Shown here piece by piece: positions 49,509 through 57,303 of a stretch of 64,000 nt of DNA. The position numbers and the translations under genes are program-made. Below the pieces are notes generated by a model, which did no database searches, was not told the origin of the DNA, and worked only from the letters and a program-made list of their open reading frames with translations. This DNA comes from Mycobacteroides immunogenum (GTDB lineage Bacteria; Actinomycetota; Actinomycetes; Mycobacteriales; Mycobacteriaceae). Position 1 is the stretch's first letter. Each line of letters starts with the position of its first letter. The DNA is taken from the NCBI RefSeq assembly GCF_001605725.1, contig NZ_CP011530.1:496001-560000 (forward strand), read 5' to 3'.

Positions 49509-50605
49509 TCCGTGCGCCCTATCGGATCGATCACATGGGTCAGCCTGGTCCAGCGGTCTACCACCCGATCCGAGGGATCGTCGATCACATCGGGATCTTG
49601 GGCCGGGGGGCGATCCAACAGATCGTGCTCGCGGCAGTAATCGTCATCGTAGATGGTGCCGTGGTAGCGCATCGGGCCGTCGGGGAAGACGGCGGCGACC
49701 CGGGTGCCGGGGGCTGAGGTGCGCGCCACCCACCCTGCGACCAATGCCACCGCCCCGACGCTCCATCCGCCGCTGGCATGATAGCTGGCGGCCAGGGTGC
49801 GGGCCGCCCAGACGGCCTCATTGGGTGCGACCCAGTGGGCTTCGTCGAATGCCGGGTAGTCGACATTGCCCGGATAGATGCTCGACCCGAGGCCGCGCAT
49901 CAGCCGCGCGCTGGCGGGCTGCCCGAAGATCGTGGAGCCGATGGTGTCGACCCCGACCAGCCGCAGGTCCGGATTGTGTTCGCGCAGCACACGTCCCACG
50001 CCTGAGGAGTGTCCACCGGTTCCCACCGAGCAGACCAGGGTGTCGATGGTGCCGAGCTGGTCGATGAGCTCCTCGGCCACGCCGCGGTAGGCGTCGACGT
50101 TGTCGGGGTTCTGATACTGGTCGGGGCACCATGAATCCGTTTCGGCGGCAAGTATTTGCGCGACGCGATCCTTGCGTGCCTGCTGCCAGCCCCCGACCGG
50201 ATGGGGCTGCGTGACGATGTCCACCACGGCGCCGTAGGCGGTGAGCATCTGCACGATGATCGGTTCCAGCCCGGGATCGGTGACCAGGGTGACCGGATGC
50301 CGATAGATGATTCCGGCCAGCGCCAGCCCCAACCCCAATGTTCCACTGGTTGATTCGACGATCATGGCGCCAGGCTTGAGATCCCCGCGTGTGCGGGCTT
50401 GCTCCACCATGTACAGCGCGGGCCGGTCTTTCATGCCGTTGGGATTATGTGCTTCGAGCTTGGCCCAAAAACCGGTCCCGGGGCCCGAGAACGGTTCGGA
50501 CACCCACAACACCGGGGTGTTGCCCACCAAGGTGTTGGGATCGTGAAACTTCGGTCCCAGGTGAGTGCAGCTACGACGAGATGACAGAGCAATGCTGTTG
50601 GTCAT
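49505..50605 (-). CDS. Cysteine synthase/desulfhydrase-like PLP enzyme
   Basis: 366 aa fold-type II PLP enzyme. PLP Lys in [13 protein letters not shown], substrate loop [15 protein letters not shown], phosphate loop [12 protein letters not shown]. Distantly related to cds1 at 11,196 in the same window but with a distinct C-terminus ([20 protein letters not shown]). Could release sulfide from cysteine (to bind copper) or make a cysteine derivative. Probably in one operon LpqS-like 1 - PLP enzyme - MFS. Confidence 0.85.
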   Translation of the reverse strand: MTNSIALSSRRSCTHLGPKFHDPNTLVGNTPVLWVSEPFSGPGTGFWAKLEAHNPNGMKDRPALYMVEQARTRGDLKPGAMIVESTSGTLGLGLALAGIIYRHPVTLVTDPGLEPIIVQMLTAYGAVVDIVTQPHPVGGWQQARKDRVAQILAAETDSWCPDQYQNPDNVDAYRGVAEELIDQLGTIDTLVCSVGTGGHSSGVGRVLREHNPDLRLVGVDTIGSTIFGQPASARLMRGLGSSIYPGNVDYPAFDEAHWVAPNEAVWAARTLAASYHASGGWSVGAVALVAGWVARTSAPGTRVAAVFPDGPMRYHGTIYDDDYCREHDLLDRPPAQDPDVIDDPSDRVVDRWTRLTHVIDPIGRTE

Positions 50606-50717
50606 GTGAGGAAAAGTCCCTGCGTGAGGGCCACGAGGATGCGGCCGGAGATGGTCACGGGCGTAGGGGCGGCATCAGCGACCCACAGATCGCTGCGCCA
50701 GCCCAGGGGGGTGACCC

Positions 50718-51170
50718 TCAGCGGCGGATAATGCACAGATCGGTCAGAAGAACCCGCCCGAAGCGCGGGGTTGTGCGGTTTGGGCGCCGGGGCGGTCCCC
50801 GGCCCACCCGCGCCGACCACCACATCGCCGCGATACCGGCGCCCGGTACGGCAGCGACCACCCACAGCACCCGCAGCGGATTATCGGCGCGGGCGATGAC
50901 CGCCGGGGCGGCCTCTAAGACCGAGCACCACGCGGCGTGTACGGCGGTGCCGGCATGCGGATGGGCCGATACCGCAGCAGGATTAGGTGCTGCGATGCCC
51001 GAGACGGTGATCAGTACCTGATGGTGATGCTCGGGGCGCACCGGGTGGCTCGCACCGGCAAGGCAGTGCGCCATCGGCACCCCGAGCGCCACCGCGATAC
51101 CGGCCAGCAGCGCCGCCACCAACCCCAGCCGTGCCCGGCCAGAGCGAGGGCAGCGGCCCCAGATCCTCAT
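50718..51170 (-). CDS. LpqS-like protein 1
   Basis: 150 aa. N-terminal membrane segment (GLVAALLAGIAVALGVPMAHC), His-rich patch (PEHHHQVL), second hydrophobic segment near residue 100, and the tail RGPP...GRVLLTDLCIIRR shared by all five members here and by M. tuberculosis LpqS (Rv0847), a RicR-regulated copper protein. The ATG at 51170 fits a leaderless mRNA: -10 TAGGTT at 51177-51182, 6 nt from the start. Operator 51197-51211 upstream. Confidence 0.75.
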   Translation of the reverse strand: MRIWGRCPRSGRARLGLVAALLAGIAVALGVPMAHCLAGASHPVRPEHHHQVLITVSGIAAPNPAAVSAHPHAGTAVHAAWCSVLEAAPAVIARADNPLRVLWVVAAVPGAGIAAMWWSARVGRGPPRRPNRTTPRFGRVLLTDLCIIRR

Positions 51171-51196
51171 GGCCCCAACCTACCACAGCTACCCCA

Positions 51197-51211
51197 TACC
51201 CCTGCCGGGTA
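51197..51211. promoter_or_regulatory. Copper operator (CsoR/RicR type) before LpqS-like 1
   Basis: TACCCCTGCCGGGTA, exact fit to TACCC-N5-GGGTA. Lies upstream of the -10 (TAGGTT on the minus strand) of the LpqS-like 1 - PLP enzyme - MFS set. Confidence 0.75.
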
Positions 51212-51245
51212 TGTGATCGGATTGTGACGCAGCGTGGTGGCGCCG

Positions 51246-51803
51246 TTACGGCGTCTCGGCGGGGGCGGGGGGTTGCCCGTGCGGGTCTTCCAGGATCGGG
51301 GCCGCCGGTGCGCCGGGCATGACCGTGGGCGGTGCGGCAGCCTCGGCGCCGGCGATGCTCTGCGGGGACCGCCCGTAGGGGTCTTCCAGTGCGGGATTTT
51401 CATTGCCCGCCGCGAACTGCACACCGGTGGTGCTCGGCGCCGAGGCCGGCCGCACGCCCCCGGCGATCCCGTACCGGGTGCTGGAGGACGATTGGATGTT
51501 CGGTGGGTGCGCGGCGTTGCCGAGCTTGCTGCCCGGCAGCCCGGCGGCGGTGGCGCCCGGATCGGCGTTGGTGGCGATCTTGACTCCCCGGGCGTCCACC
51601 GTCGCCGGGGCCACGGCCGGGAAGTTGTAGTAGCTGTAGGTGTAACTGCCCGGCACCGCCGGCAGCGGCGCAGGTATCGCGGGAATGAACGGGATGGGCG
51701 GCGCCGGGTCCGCGGCCGCTACAGGGGCGGACAGTGCGGCCAGCACACCGGCCAGAATGCTCACCGCACCCACCGCGGGCGCCAAGATACGGGTAGTGAT
51801 CAT
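51246..51803 (-). CDS. Secreted Pro/Ala-rich protein with LEDP-x-G repeats
   Basis: 185 aa. Sec signal peptide (cleavage near VAAADPAPP), Pro-rich first part with SYTYSYYNFP, and near the end two related elements, ALEDPYGRSPQ and ILEDPHGQPPA. No Cys. No family recognised. The ATG at 51803 has AAGGA 9 nt upstream. It follows copZ by 47 nt on the same strand. Confidence 0.7.
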   Translation of the reverse strand: MITTRILAPAVGAVSILAGVLAALSAPVAAADPAPPIPFIPAIPAPLPAVPGSYTYSYYNFPAVAPATVDARGVKIATNADPGATAAGLPGSKLGNAAHPPNIQSSSSTRYGIAGGVRPASAPSTTGVQFAAGNENPALEDPYGRSPQSIAGAEAAAPPTVMPGAPAAPILEDPHGQPPAPAETP

Positions 51804-51850
51804 CGGATGTCCTTCACAGATCTCGGGGGATTTTCGGGGGGTGGCGGGCT

Positions 51851-52057
51851 TTAGCTGGCCAGTGCGTAGCCGGCCGCCCCGATCGCGGCCGCCAGCGCCT
51901 CGGCCGGCAGCGCCCCGGTGCTGGTGACGGTGACCGTGCCGGTAGCCACGTCCACCTGCACGCCGGTGACCCCCGGCACGGCGGCCACCTGTTCACGCAC
52001 CGCCGCCACGCAATGCCCACAGGTCATGCCCGAGACCTTCAGCGTTGTCGTGCTCAT
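51851..52057 (-). CDS. copZ: CopZ-like copper chaperone (HMA domain)
   Basis: 68 aa: one heavy-metal-associated domain with GMTCGHC (Cys 12 and 15) in the ferredoxin-like fold. Carries Cu(I) to exporters such as the CPH ATPase nearby. ATG at 52057 with AAGGAGG 7 nt upstream. Operator-like site at 52096-52110. Confidence 0.95.
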   Translation of the reverse strand: MSTTTLKVSGMTCGHCVAAVREQVAAVPGVTGVQVDVATGTVTVTSTGALPAEALAAAIGAAGYALAS

Positions 52058-52095
52058 CAGAGACCTCCTTACTCGCGCAATGTATCGGGACAGGC

Positions 52096-52110
52096 TACCC
52101 CCGTAGGGTT
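52096..52110. promoter_or_regulatory. Copper operator-like site before copZ
   Basis: TACCCCCGTAGGGTT, one mismatch from TACCC-N5-GGGTA. On the minus strand it lies 11 nt before the -10 candidate TACATT and 39 nt before the copZ start. Confidence 0.55.
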
Positions 52111-52201
52111 CAATCTGCAGGCTGTAGAGCGAGAGTTCAGTGCGGCCCTGCCCCGCCCGTGGTCCCCGGGCACCCGCACCCGTTCTCACTTTCTCGCCAT
52201 A

Positions 52202-52216
52202 TACCCCCTACGGGTA
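52202..52216. promoter_or_regulatory. Copper operator before LpqS-like 2
   Basis: TACCCCCTACGGGTA, exact fit. The -10 candidate TAGCGA (52215-52220) overlaps its end, and a GTG at 52227 follows after 6 nt (leaderless). Confidence 0.8.
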
Positions 52217-52226
52217 GCGATGCGGG

Positions 52227-52739
52227 GTGTACGGTCAGGTGATGGCGCTCACCGGTGATCGTGCCCGCGCCCGCGGCGGCCGCGTCGTCGCGGTGCGCTG
52301 GGTGCTGCTGTTGACGCCGCTGATGACGCTGTTGTTGGCGTTGGCCGTGGCACTGGTTCCGGTGCTGCGGTGCCCTCCGGCACTCGATGTCGAGGCTCCC
52401 CATGCGGTGGGCGCATCGCTGGCGCACGTCGGCGCGACAGCAAGCCCTCAAGTCGTGCGGGTTCAGGCCGGCGCCGAACATATCGCCGCGGCACAGCTGA
52501 CCGCCGTACAGGTCGTGGATGTTCACTCCGGGTGCTCGCTGCCGGCAGCGGTCCTTGCGACCATGGCCGCTGCCGGCCCCGGGCACGGGTGGTGGGCGCT
52601 GGCCGTGGCCGCGGCGCTGCTGGCTGCTGCGGCCGCGGCATGGGTGCCGGCCTCGCGCGGACCACCCGGGCGTGGCCGACTCGGTTTTTTGTGCAGTGGA
52701 CGTGAACGTTTGCAGCATCTTTGCGTGATGCGGCGCTGA
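52227..52739 (+). CDS. LpqS-like protein 2
   Basis: 170 aa with N-terminal membrane helix (WVLLLTPLMTLLLALAVALV), a second hydrophobic part near residue 120-140 and the family end RGPP...RLQHLCVMRR. Two more Cys (LRCPPA, SGCSLPA). GTG 52227 is chosen for its spacing from the -10; ATG 52242 is the alternative. First gene of a plus-strand set with the Gly/His/Trp-rich protein, secreted copper-module protein 1 and the DUF1275 gene. Confidence 0.7.
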   Translation: MYGQVMALTGDRARARGGRVVAVRWVLLLTPLMTLLLALAVALVPVLRCPPALDVEAPHAVGASLAHVGATASPQVVRVQAGAEHIAAAQLTAVQVVDVHSGCSLPAAVLATMAAAGPGHGWWALAVAAALLAAAAAAWVPASRGPPGRGRLGFLCSGRERLQHLCVMRR

Positions 52740-52835
52740 CCAGCTGTCCGCCGGTGCCTGCGTGCACCCGGCACACGGTCAACGCCATCCACTCATGGCC
52801 ACCCTGCGGTGGCCCCCTCACGCAAGGAATCACCC

Positions 52836-53102
52836 ATGATCATCAACTCTGTTCACCGCGTCGTGGCGGCCGTGGCCGCACCCGTGGCCGCTGTCGCGCT
52901 GGCCCTGTCGACTCCGGTGCTGGCGCAGGCCGCCGCAGAGGCCCCGGCCTCTCCGGCAACGATCAGTGCCGCCGGGCCCGCTCCGGCAGGGCCCGGCTGC
53001 CGGCACCACAACTGCTGGCCCCGCCCCGGACACGGCGGCTGGGGCGGCGGCTGGGGTCACGGCGGCTGGGGCGGACACGGCGGCTTCGGCGGGCACCGCT
53101 AA
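52836..53102 (+). CDS. Secreted Gly/His/Trp-rich small protein
   Basis: 88 aa. Signal peptide (cleavage near LAQAAAEAP), then a short linker and a C-terminal tail with CRHHNCWPRPGHGG and repeated GGWG/HGG units, giving seven His, two Cys and several Trp. Such a tail should bind Cu(II). No family known. ATG at 52836 with AAGGA 7 nt upstream. Confidence 0.75.
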   Translation: MIINSVHRVVAAVAAPVAAVALALSTPVLAQAAAEAPASPATISAAGPAPAGPGCRHHNCWPRPGHGGWGGGWGHGGWGGHGGFGGHR

Positions 53103-53258
53103 CCCCCCCGTGAACCGGTGCCGTCCCCGCTCACTTGCGTCCACGCGGGGGCGGCACCCCCACCCACATCCGGCGGCGCCGGCTGCTGCCTTACGCCGGG
53201 CATCTGAACGCCCCCAATATGCCAGAGCTACTAATACTGTTGTGACACAAGGATATTC

Positions 53259-53651
53259 ATGACCACACCAATAGCGATGTACAGGTATGCCGACATGGGT
53301 ACCGCCACATATACCTCTTTGAGAGCAGCGGCCCGACGCCCTGGGCGGCTCGTGGTGGGGGTGGCGCTCGGTGCCGCGCTGACCGCGCTGACATGGGCGG
53401 CGCCGGCCGCCGCGGGGCCCGCCCGGCCCGGGCCGCAGGCCCCGGGCAACGCGCAGGTCATCATCACCGAATTGAAGGCCCGCGGCGATCAGGTCATCAT
53501 CAACGGCGATACCACCGGAAAACCGTTGTCGAAATGCACCGCCGCCGCCGTGCGCGTCGGGCGGCACATCTACAACCAGGTGCCCCAACGTAAAGGCCCG
53601 CCGACCCGCACCCTGGCTTCGCACGTCATGTACGTCACGGTGCAGTGCTGA
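53259..53651 (+). CDS. Secreted copper-module protein 1 (two-Cys family)
   Basis: 130 aa. Signal peptide with an unusually long N-region (start MTTPIAMYRYADMG), cleavage near PAAAGPARP. The mature domain has the shared pattern AQVIITELKARGDQVIINGD, GKPLSKCTAAAVRVG and VMYVTVQC at the end; two Cys probably form a disulfide. Same family as 56,148 and 59,576. Related secreted mycobacterial proteins end in YVDV-x-C. ATG at 53259 with AAGGA. Confidence 0.75.
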   Translation: MTTPIAMYRYADMGTATYTSLRAAARRPGRLVVGVALGAALTALTWAAPAAAGPARPGPQAPGNAQVIITELKARGDQVIINGDTTGKPLSKCTAAAVRVGRHIYNQVPQRKGPPTRTLASHVMYVTVQC

Positions 53652-53757
53652 CCGCCGCACCCGGCGCCTGCCCGCACCGCCAGGCACTGAATAGCACCGC
53701 TAGCACGGCAGCAGCGGGGTGTGCCTGTGCCGCGCAGAGGGCCACCGGGGATGCGTC

Positions 53758-54528
53758 ATGGCAGGGGTAAGAACGCACCCTGCGGTGGACCGGCGGGCCC
53801 TTGCGGTGGGCTACAGCGGGTCCCTGGCCGCAGTGGCCGGCTATGTCAATTCGGTGGCGCTGCTGGTGTGGGTGTTTCCTGTGGGCAACCTGACCGCGCT
53901 GACCACCCGGGTGGGCATGCATGCCAGCAATCCGCTGCTGTATTCGGGCCGCATGATCGCGGTGATCGTGGCCGGGTTCGTTGTCGGTGTCATAGCAGCC
54001 GGTGCGGTGCTGGCAGCGGCGCACACGCACACCGGCCCGCGGCAGGCCGCAGTGCTGGTGACCGAGGCGGCGCTGCTGGTGGCGGCCGCGGGAATCGAAC
54101 ACCCGTTGATCCGGGCGCCGCTGGCTGCGGCCGCCTGCGGATTGCAGAACGCGATGACGTCCGGGCTTCCGTCGATGGCCGTGCGGACCACCCATTTCAC
54201 CGGGACACTGACCGATCTGGGGCTGCTGCTGGCCCGCGGCTACCGCCATGGCGTGGACCGGTGGCGGGCCGCGATGCTCACCGCCACGGTGGTGCTCTTC
54301 GTCGCCGGTGCGGCCGTAGGAGTGATCGTCGGGGGCCGCATCGGCGATCACGCGCTGATCCCGGCCGCCGCGGTCTGTGCTGCGATCGGCGCCGCCAACC
54401 TGCACCATCACCGCCGCCGCGCCCGCGACCCCGCACACCCCGCGGCGAGATCCCCGCGTCAGCCGGACACACCCGTGGGCACCCCGGTGGCGCCGGGCAG
54501 CGCCAGCGCACGGGACGAGCGGCCATGA
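53758..54528 (+). CDS. DUF1275 (YoaK-like) membrane protein
   Basis: 256 aa with about six membrane helices; the family signatures are GYVNSVALLV, FTGTLTDLGLLL and LQNAMTSGLPSMAVRTTHFT. DUF1275 function is unknown. It follows the secreted copper-module protein at about 100 nt, so may share its regulation. The C-terminal end is a polar tail rich in His, Arg and Pro. ATG at 53758; ATG 53751 is out of frame. Confidence 0.8.
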   Translation: MAGVRTHPAVDRRALAVGYSGSLAAVAGYVNSVALLVWVFPVGNLTALTTRVGMHASNPLLYSGRMIAVIVAGFVVGVIAAGAVLAAAHTHTGPRQAAVLVTEAALLVAAAGIEHPLIRAPLAAAACGLQNAMTSGLPSMAVRTTHFTGTLTDLGLLLARGYRHGVDRWRAAMLTATVVLFVAGAAVGVIVGGRIGDHALIPAAAVCAAIGAANLHHHRRRARDPAHPAARSPRQPDTPVGTPVAPGSASARDERP

Positions 54529-54565
54529 TGACTACCCGATCGAATACTTCTCTACCGTGCCCGCC

Positions 54566-55432
54566 TCATTGGGGGCCGCCGGGGTTTTGGCCGTCGATGT
54601 CGGTGATCGGCAGGTTGGGTGCCGGTCGTGGTGAGGGCGTGGCCGGCAGGGCCGGGATCTGTGCGGGCGGGATGTCGTGAATGTCATTGACGGGCGGACC
54701 GTTTTCGCGGCCCCCGTAACTGCTGCCGGGGGCGCGGTCGCCGAGCAGGTGGCTGACGGTGACCATGTGGTAGCCGTTGGCGATCAATACCGGCAGGAAC
54801 TGATAGACGATATCGACGGTGCTCGAATAGGTGTCGTGCAGCAGCACCACCGAACCGGGCTTGATCTGAGTTTTGAGCATGTACACGGTGGCGGCGGTGT
54901 CGGCGTCGTTGATCCAGTCGAACGGTATGACATCCCACAAGATTTCGGCCATGTGCTGGCGGCCGGCTTCGGCGCGTACCGCCGCGCGAGAGACCCCACC
55001 GGCGGGCCGATACAGATGTGGCCGGATCCCGGTGGCCGCGGTGATCGCCTCAGCGCCCCTGCTGAGCTGGCCGCCGATAGCCTCGATCGGGATGGTCGCC
55101 ATGTTGGGGTGCTCCCAGGTGTGATTGGCCACCTCCATCCCGGCCGCGGCGATGCGGCGGGCCGCAGCAGGGTCGGCGGCGACCTTGTTGCCGATCAGGA
55201 AAAAGGTGCCCTTGGCGCCGCGGTCGACAAGCACCTGCAACAGCCGATCGGTAAACGGGGTCGGGCCGTCATCGAAGGTCAGCGCCACACATTTGTAGCG
55301 TGCACAATCCACCGTGTCCGGACCCAACAGCAGCCGGTGGCGCACTGCGATCCCGACCACCCCCGCCGCAGCCAACACCACCGCCGCGACCACCGCGATC
55401 TGCAGCCGCACCGACGCCAGCACCGCACCCAC
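54566..55432 (-). CDS. Membrane-anchored polysaccharide deacetylase (NodB domain)
   Basis: 288 aa. One N-terminal helix (LQIAVVAAVVLAAAGVVGIAV), then a NodB domain: motif 1 TFDDGP, metal-binding HTWEHP (motif 2), RPAGGVS (motif 3), DVIPFDW, and VLLHDTYSST (motif 5). Removes acetyl groups from peptidoglycan or a related glycan. GTG at 55432 is chosen for AGGAGGTG 5 nt upstream; longer frames to 55552 lack support. It is divergent from LpqS-like 3. Confidence 0.88.
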   Translation of the reverse strand: MGAVLASVRLQIAVVAAVVLAAAGVVGIAVRHRLLLGPDTVDCARYKCVALTFDDGPTPFTDRLLQVLVDRGAKGTFFLIGNKVAADPAAARRIAAAGMEVANHTWEHPNMATIPIEAIGGQLSRGAEAITAATGIRPHLYRPAGGVSRAAVRAEAGRQHMAEILWDVIPFDWINDADTAATVYMLKTQIKPGSVVLLHDTYSSTVDIVYQFLPVLIANGYHMVTVSHLLGDRAPGSSYGGRENGPPVNDIHDIPPAQIPALPATPSPRPAPNLPITDIDGQNPGGPQ

Positions 55433-55560
55433 CGATCCACCTCCTGCATCCAGCCGGGCCGCCGCCGCGCCCCTATCCGCCGCGCGGCCCGGCGGTACCC
55501 GTGGGGGGCATCCTTGCACGAGTTCCTGGGTATCGGCGGCACACCACCTCAATATGGCTA

Positions 55561-55575
55561 TACCGGGTAGGGGTA
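55561..55575. promoter_or_regulatory. Copper operator-like site before LpqS-like 3
   Basis: TACCGGGTAGGGGTA, one mismatch from TACCC-N5-GGGTA. A -10 candidate TAGGAT (55581-55586) follows after 5 nt, and ATG at 55594 lies 7 nt beyond that, a leaderless layout. Confidence 0.7.
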
Positions 55576-55593
55576 GGCGCTAGGATGGGTGGC

Positions 55594-56037
55594 ATGCGGA
55601 TACGCCCGGGGCGCCGCCATTGCCGCCTGCGGCAGCAGATCGCGGTGGTCGCGGCGGCGGTGCTCATCGCGGCGCTGGCGGCGATGGCGGTGGCCGGGTG
55701 TGCGGCCGATGCGCACCGTGCCCGGGCTGCCGGCGGCGGTGCCCTGGTGCCTGTGGCCGCCGCCGCGGCGGCGGGGGCGCCGGGGCTTTTCAGGGCCCCC
55801 GCGGACCCGGTGGGCGCGCAACTGGATGCACCGTGCCCACACGCGCAGCTGGCCCCCGCGGCGGCACTCGGCGGCGACGAGCTGTCCCTGAGGTGGGCTC
55901 TGCCGATGGTGTCGAGCGCCGTGCCCGCCGCCGATGCGGTCATCGGGGCGCCCGTGCGGGGGCCGCCGGGGCCGCCCCGTGGGGCCGCGGCCGCCGGCCC
56001 GCTGTCTTTACATCAGCTCTGCGTGATTCGGCGCTGA
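55594..56037 (+). CDS. LpqS-like protein 3
   Basis: 147 aa (MRIRPGRRHC...). N-terminal membrane helix (IAVVAAAVLIAALAAMAVAGC), which also resembles a lipobox, and the family end RGPPGPP...LSLHQLCVIRR. The C-terminal hydrophobic segment is weak. Start at 55594 by the leaderless rule; ATG 55585 also possible. Followed after 110 nt by secreted copper-module protein 2. Confidence 0.7.
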   Translation: MRIRPGRRHCRLRQQIAVVAAAVLIAALAAMAVAGCAADAHRARAAGGGALVPVAAAAAAGAPGLFRAPADPVGAQLDAPCPHAQLAPAAALGGDELSLRWALPMVSSAVPAADAVIGAPVRGPPGPPRGAAAAGPLSLHQLCVIRR

Positions 56038-56147
56038 GGCACACCCTGCCGATGTCTGGCCCCTGTGGCCGCACGGTATCGGCTTCGGGTGTTCTTCGCC
56101 AGCTCCTCGCCGCCTTGTGTGCGGCGACCTCAACGTAGGGAATTCTC

Positions 56148-56492
56148 ATGGGCAACAACCGTTTTCTGTACCGCAGCGCCGCCGTCACTGCCGCCGCCGC
56201 GGCAGCTGTTGCTGCGGCGACCTTGGCCGCTGCCGGTCCTGCCTGGGCGGGTCCGGCCGCGCCCAATGCGCTGCAGGTCATTCTGGCGCTGCAGCGTCAG
56301 GGCGACAAGGTCATCGTGAACCGCACCGGCGGCAAGCCGCTGCAGATGTGCACGGTGACCTCGGTACGCGAAGGCAGATCCGAGTATTGGTGGACCCACC
56401 CGCAGGTGGTCGACCCCAACCGGGCCAAACGCGCCCATGGGGTGGGTACCCAGCTGCTGTATCGCACCATGTACGTCGACGTGCAGTGCTGA
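56148..56492 (+). CDS. Secreted copper-module protein 2 (two-Cys family)
   Basis: 114 aa. Signal peptide (cleavage near AWAGPAAP). Core: LQVILALQRQGDKVIVNR, GGKPLQMCTVTSVREG, end TMYVDVQC. Same family as 53,259 and 59,576. ATG at 56148, AGGGAA 8 nt upstream. Confidence 0.78.
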   Translation: MGNNRFLYRSAAVTAAAAAAVAAATLAAAGPAWAGPAAPNALQVILALQRQGDKVIVNRTGGKPLQMCTVTSVREGRSEYWWTHPQVVDPNRAKRAHGVGTQLLYRTMYVDVQC

Positions 56493-56581
56493 CCGGCGCC
56501 GGCGCCGTCAACTGCTAGGAGCCCGGGCCCGGGCTGTGGCGGTGCCCGCAGGATTTACGGCGTGCAGGCAGGCTGGGTTGG

Positions 56582-57220
56582 CTAGGCCGGGTCCGGGGCG
56601 GGCCCGCAGCACGGGCACCCGGCACCGGGCGCAGCTGTGGGGGCGGGCATGTCCTGGCAGCACGGGCAGTGCGCCATCATGGCCTTCATCTCGGCGTTCA
56701 TCTTCGGGTCCATGGTCTTGTTCGCGGATGTACCCATCGCGGCGTCGCAGCACCACATCATCGCCGGCGCGCCGGCGCCGGCGGTGTAGACCACGGCCAT
56801 GGGGTCCGGCCCGGTGACATCAAAATATACTGTGCCCGAAGATGATTGGCCCTCATCGAGGGTGGCGGCGGGCAGGCCCTGATCGGTGCCAACCTGCCAG
56901 AGCACCGGGTAGTGCCCGCCGATGGCGTGGGCGGCCAGGTTCGGGATGAGCGGGGTGATGGTGCCGCGATCGGCCCGCACGGTGGCAGCGGCTTCCCAGA
57001 GCTGACCGGCCGGGGTGTAGCCGGGCAGGACGGCGGCCGATTTCTTCAGGCCGCTGACGGTCCATCCCTGGGTACCGCCGCCGGCGTCGGGCAGTTGTTG
57101 AGCGGCCCCGAAGCGGTGCGGACAGGACCCGGCGGCGTGCCCCAGCGGTGGGGCCAGCAGCCCGGCGAGGAAAAACCCGGCCGCGGCCAGGGCCAGCCCG
57201 AGGACACGCAGTGTTGACAC
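56582..57220 (-). CDS. Secreted MPT63-like protein with Cys/Met-rich tail (copy 2)
   Basis: 212 aa. Signal peptide (cleavage near GHAAGSC). MPT63-like core: GWTVSGLKKS, PGYTPAGQLWEAAATV, VLWQVGT, GTVYFDVTGPDP. The tail, absent in MPT63, has MMWCCDAAMG, KMNAEMKAMMAHCPCC, and GAGCPCCGPAP, i.e. eight Cys plus many Met. GTG at 57220, GGAGAT 4 nt upstream. 83 nt downstream of mmcO on the same strand, so likely co-regulated by copper. Confidence 0.85.
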   Translation of the reverse strand: MSTLRVLGLALAAAGFFLAGLLAPPLGHAAGSCPHRFGAAQQLPDAGGGTQGWTVSGLKKSAAVLPGYTPAGQLWEAAATVRADRGTITPLIPNLAAHAIGGHYPVLWQVGTDQGLPAATLDEGQSSSGTVYFDVTGPDPMAVVYTAGAGAPAMMWCCDAAMGTSANKTMDPKMNAEMKAMMAHCPCCQDMPAPTAAPGAGCPCCGPAPDPA

Positions 57221-57303
57221 GGTGATCTCCTTATGTGTAGTCGATGACATTTTCGCGCCGATCGCGCGGATGGCCGTGCAGCGAGACCTTGTGGTGTTCG
57301 GGA

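Noticed and set aside
48045-49640. 531-codon open frame on the plus strand
   Set aside because: Runs antisense through the MFS gene, rich in Gln/Arg/His with no domain; a typical shadow of a GC-rich membrane protein gene.
53109-53258. Additional copper operator before secreted copper-module protein 1
   Set aside because: No TACCC-N5-GGGTA-like site there; the gene is probably read from the LpqS-like 2 promoter.
53721-54680. 319-codon plus-strand frame over the DUF1275 gene
   Set aside because: The other frame gives clear membrane helices and family motifs; this one is Gly/Arg-rich without pattern.
54677-55570. 297-codon plus-strand frame
   Set aside because: Antisense to the polysaccharide deacetylase, whose NodB motifs are all intact.
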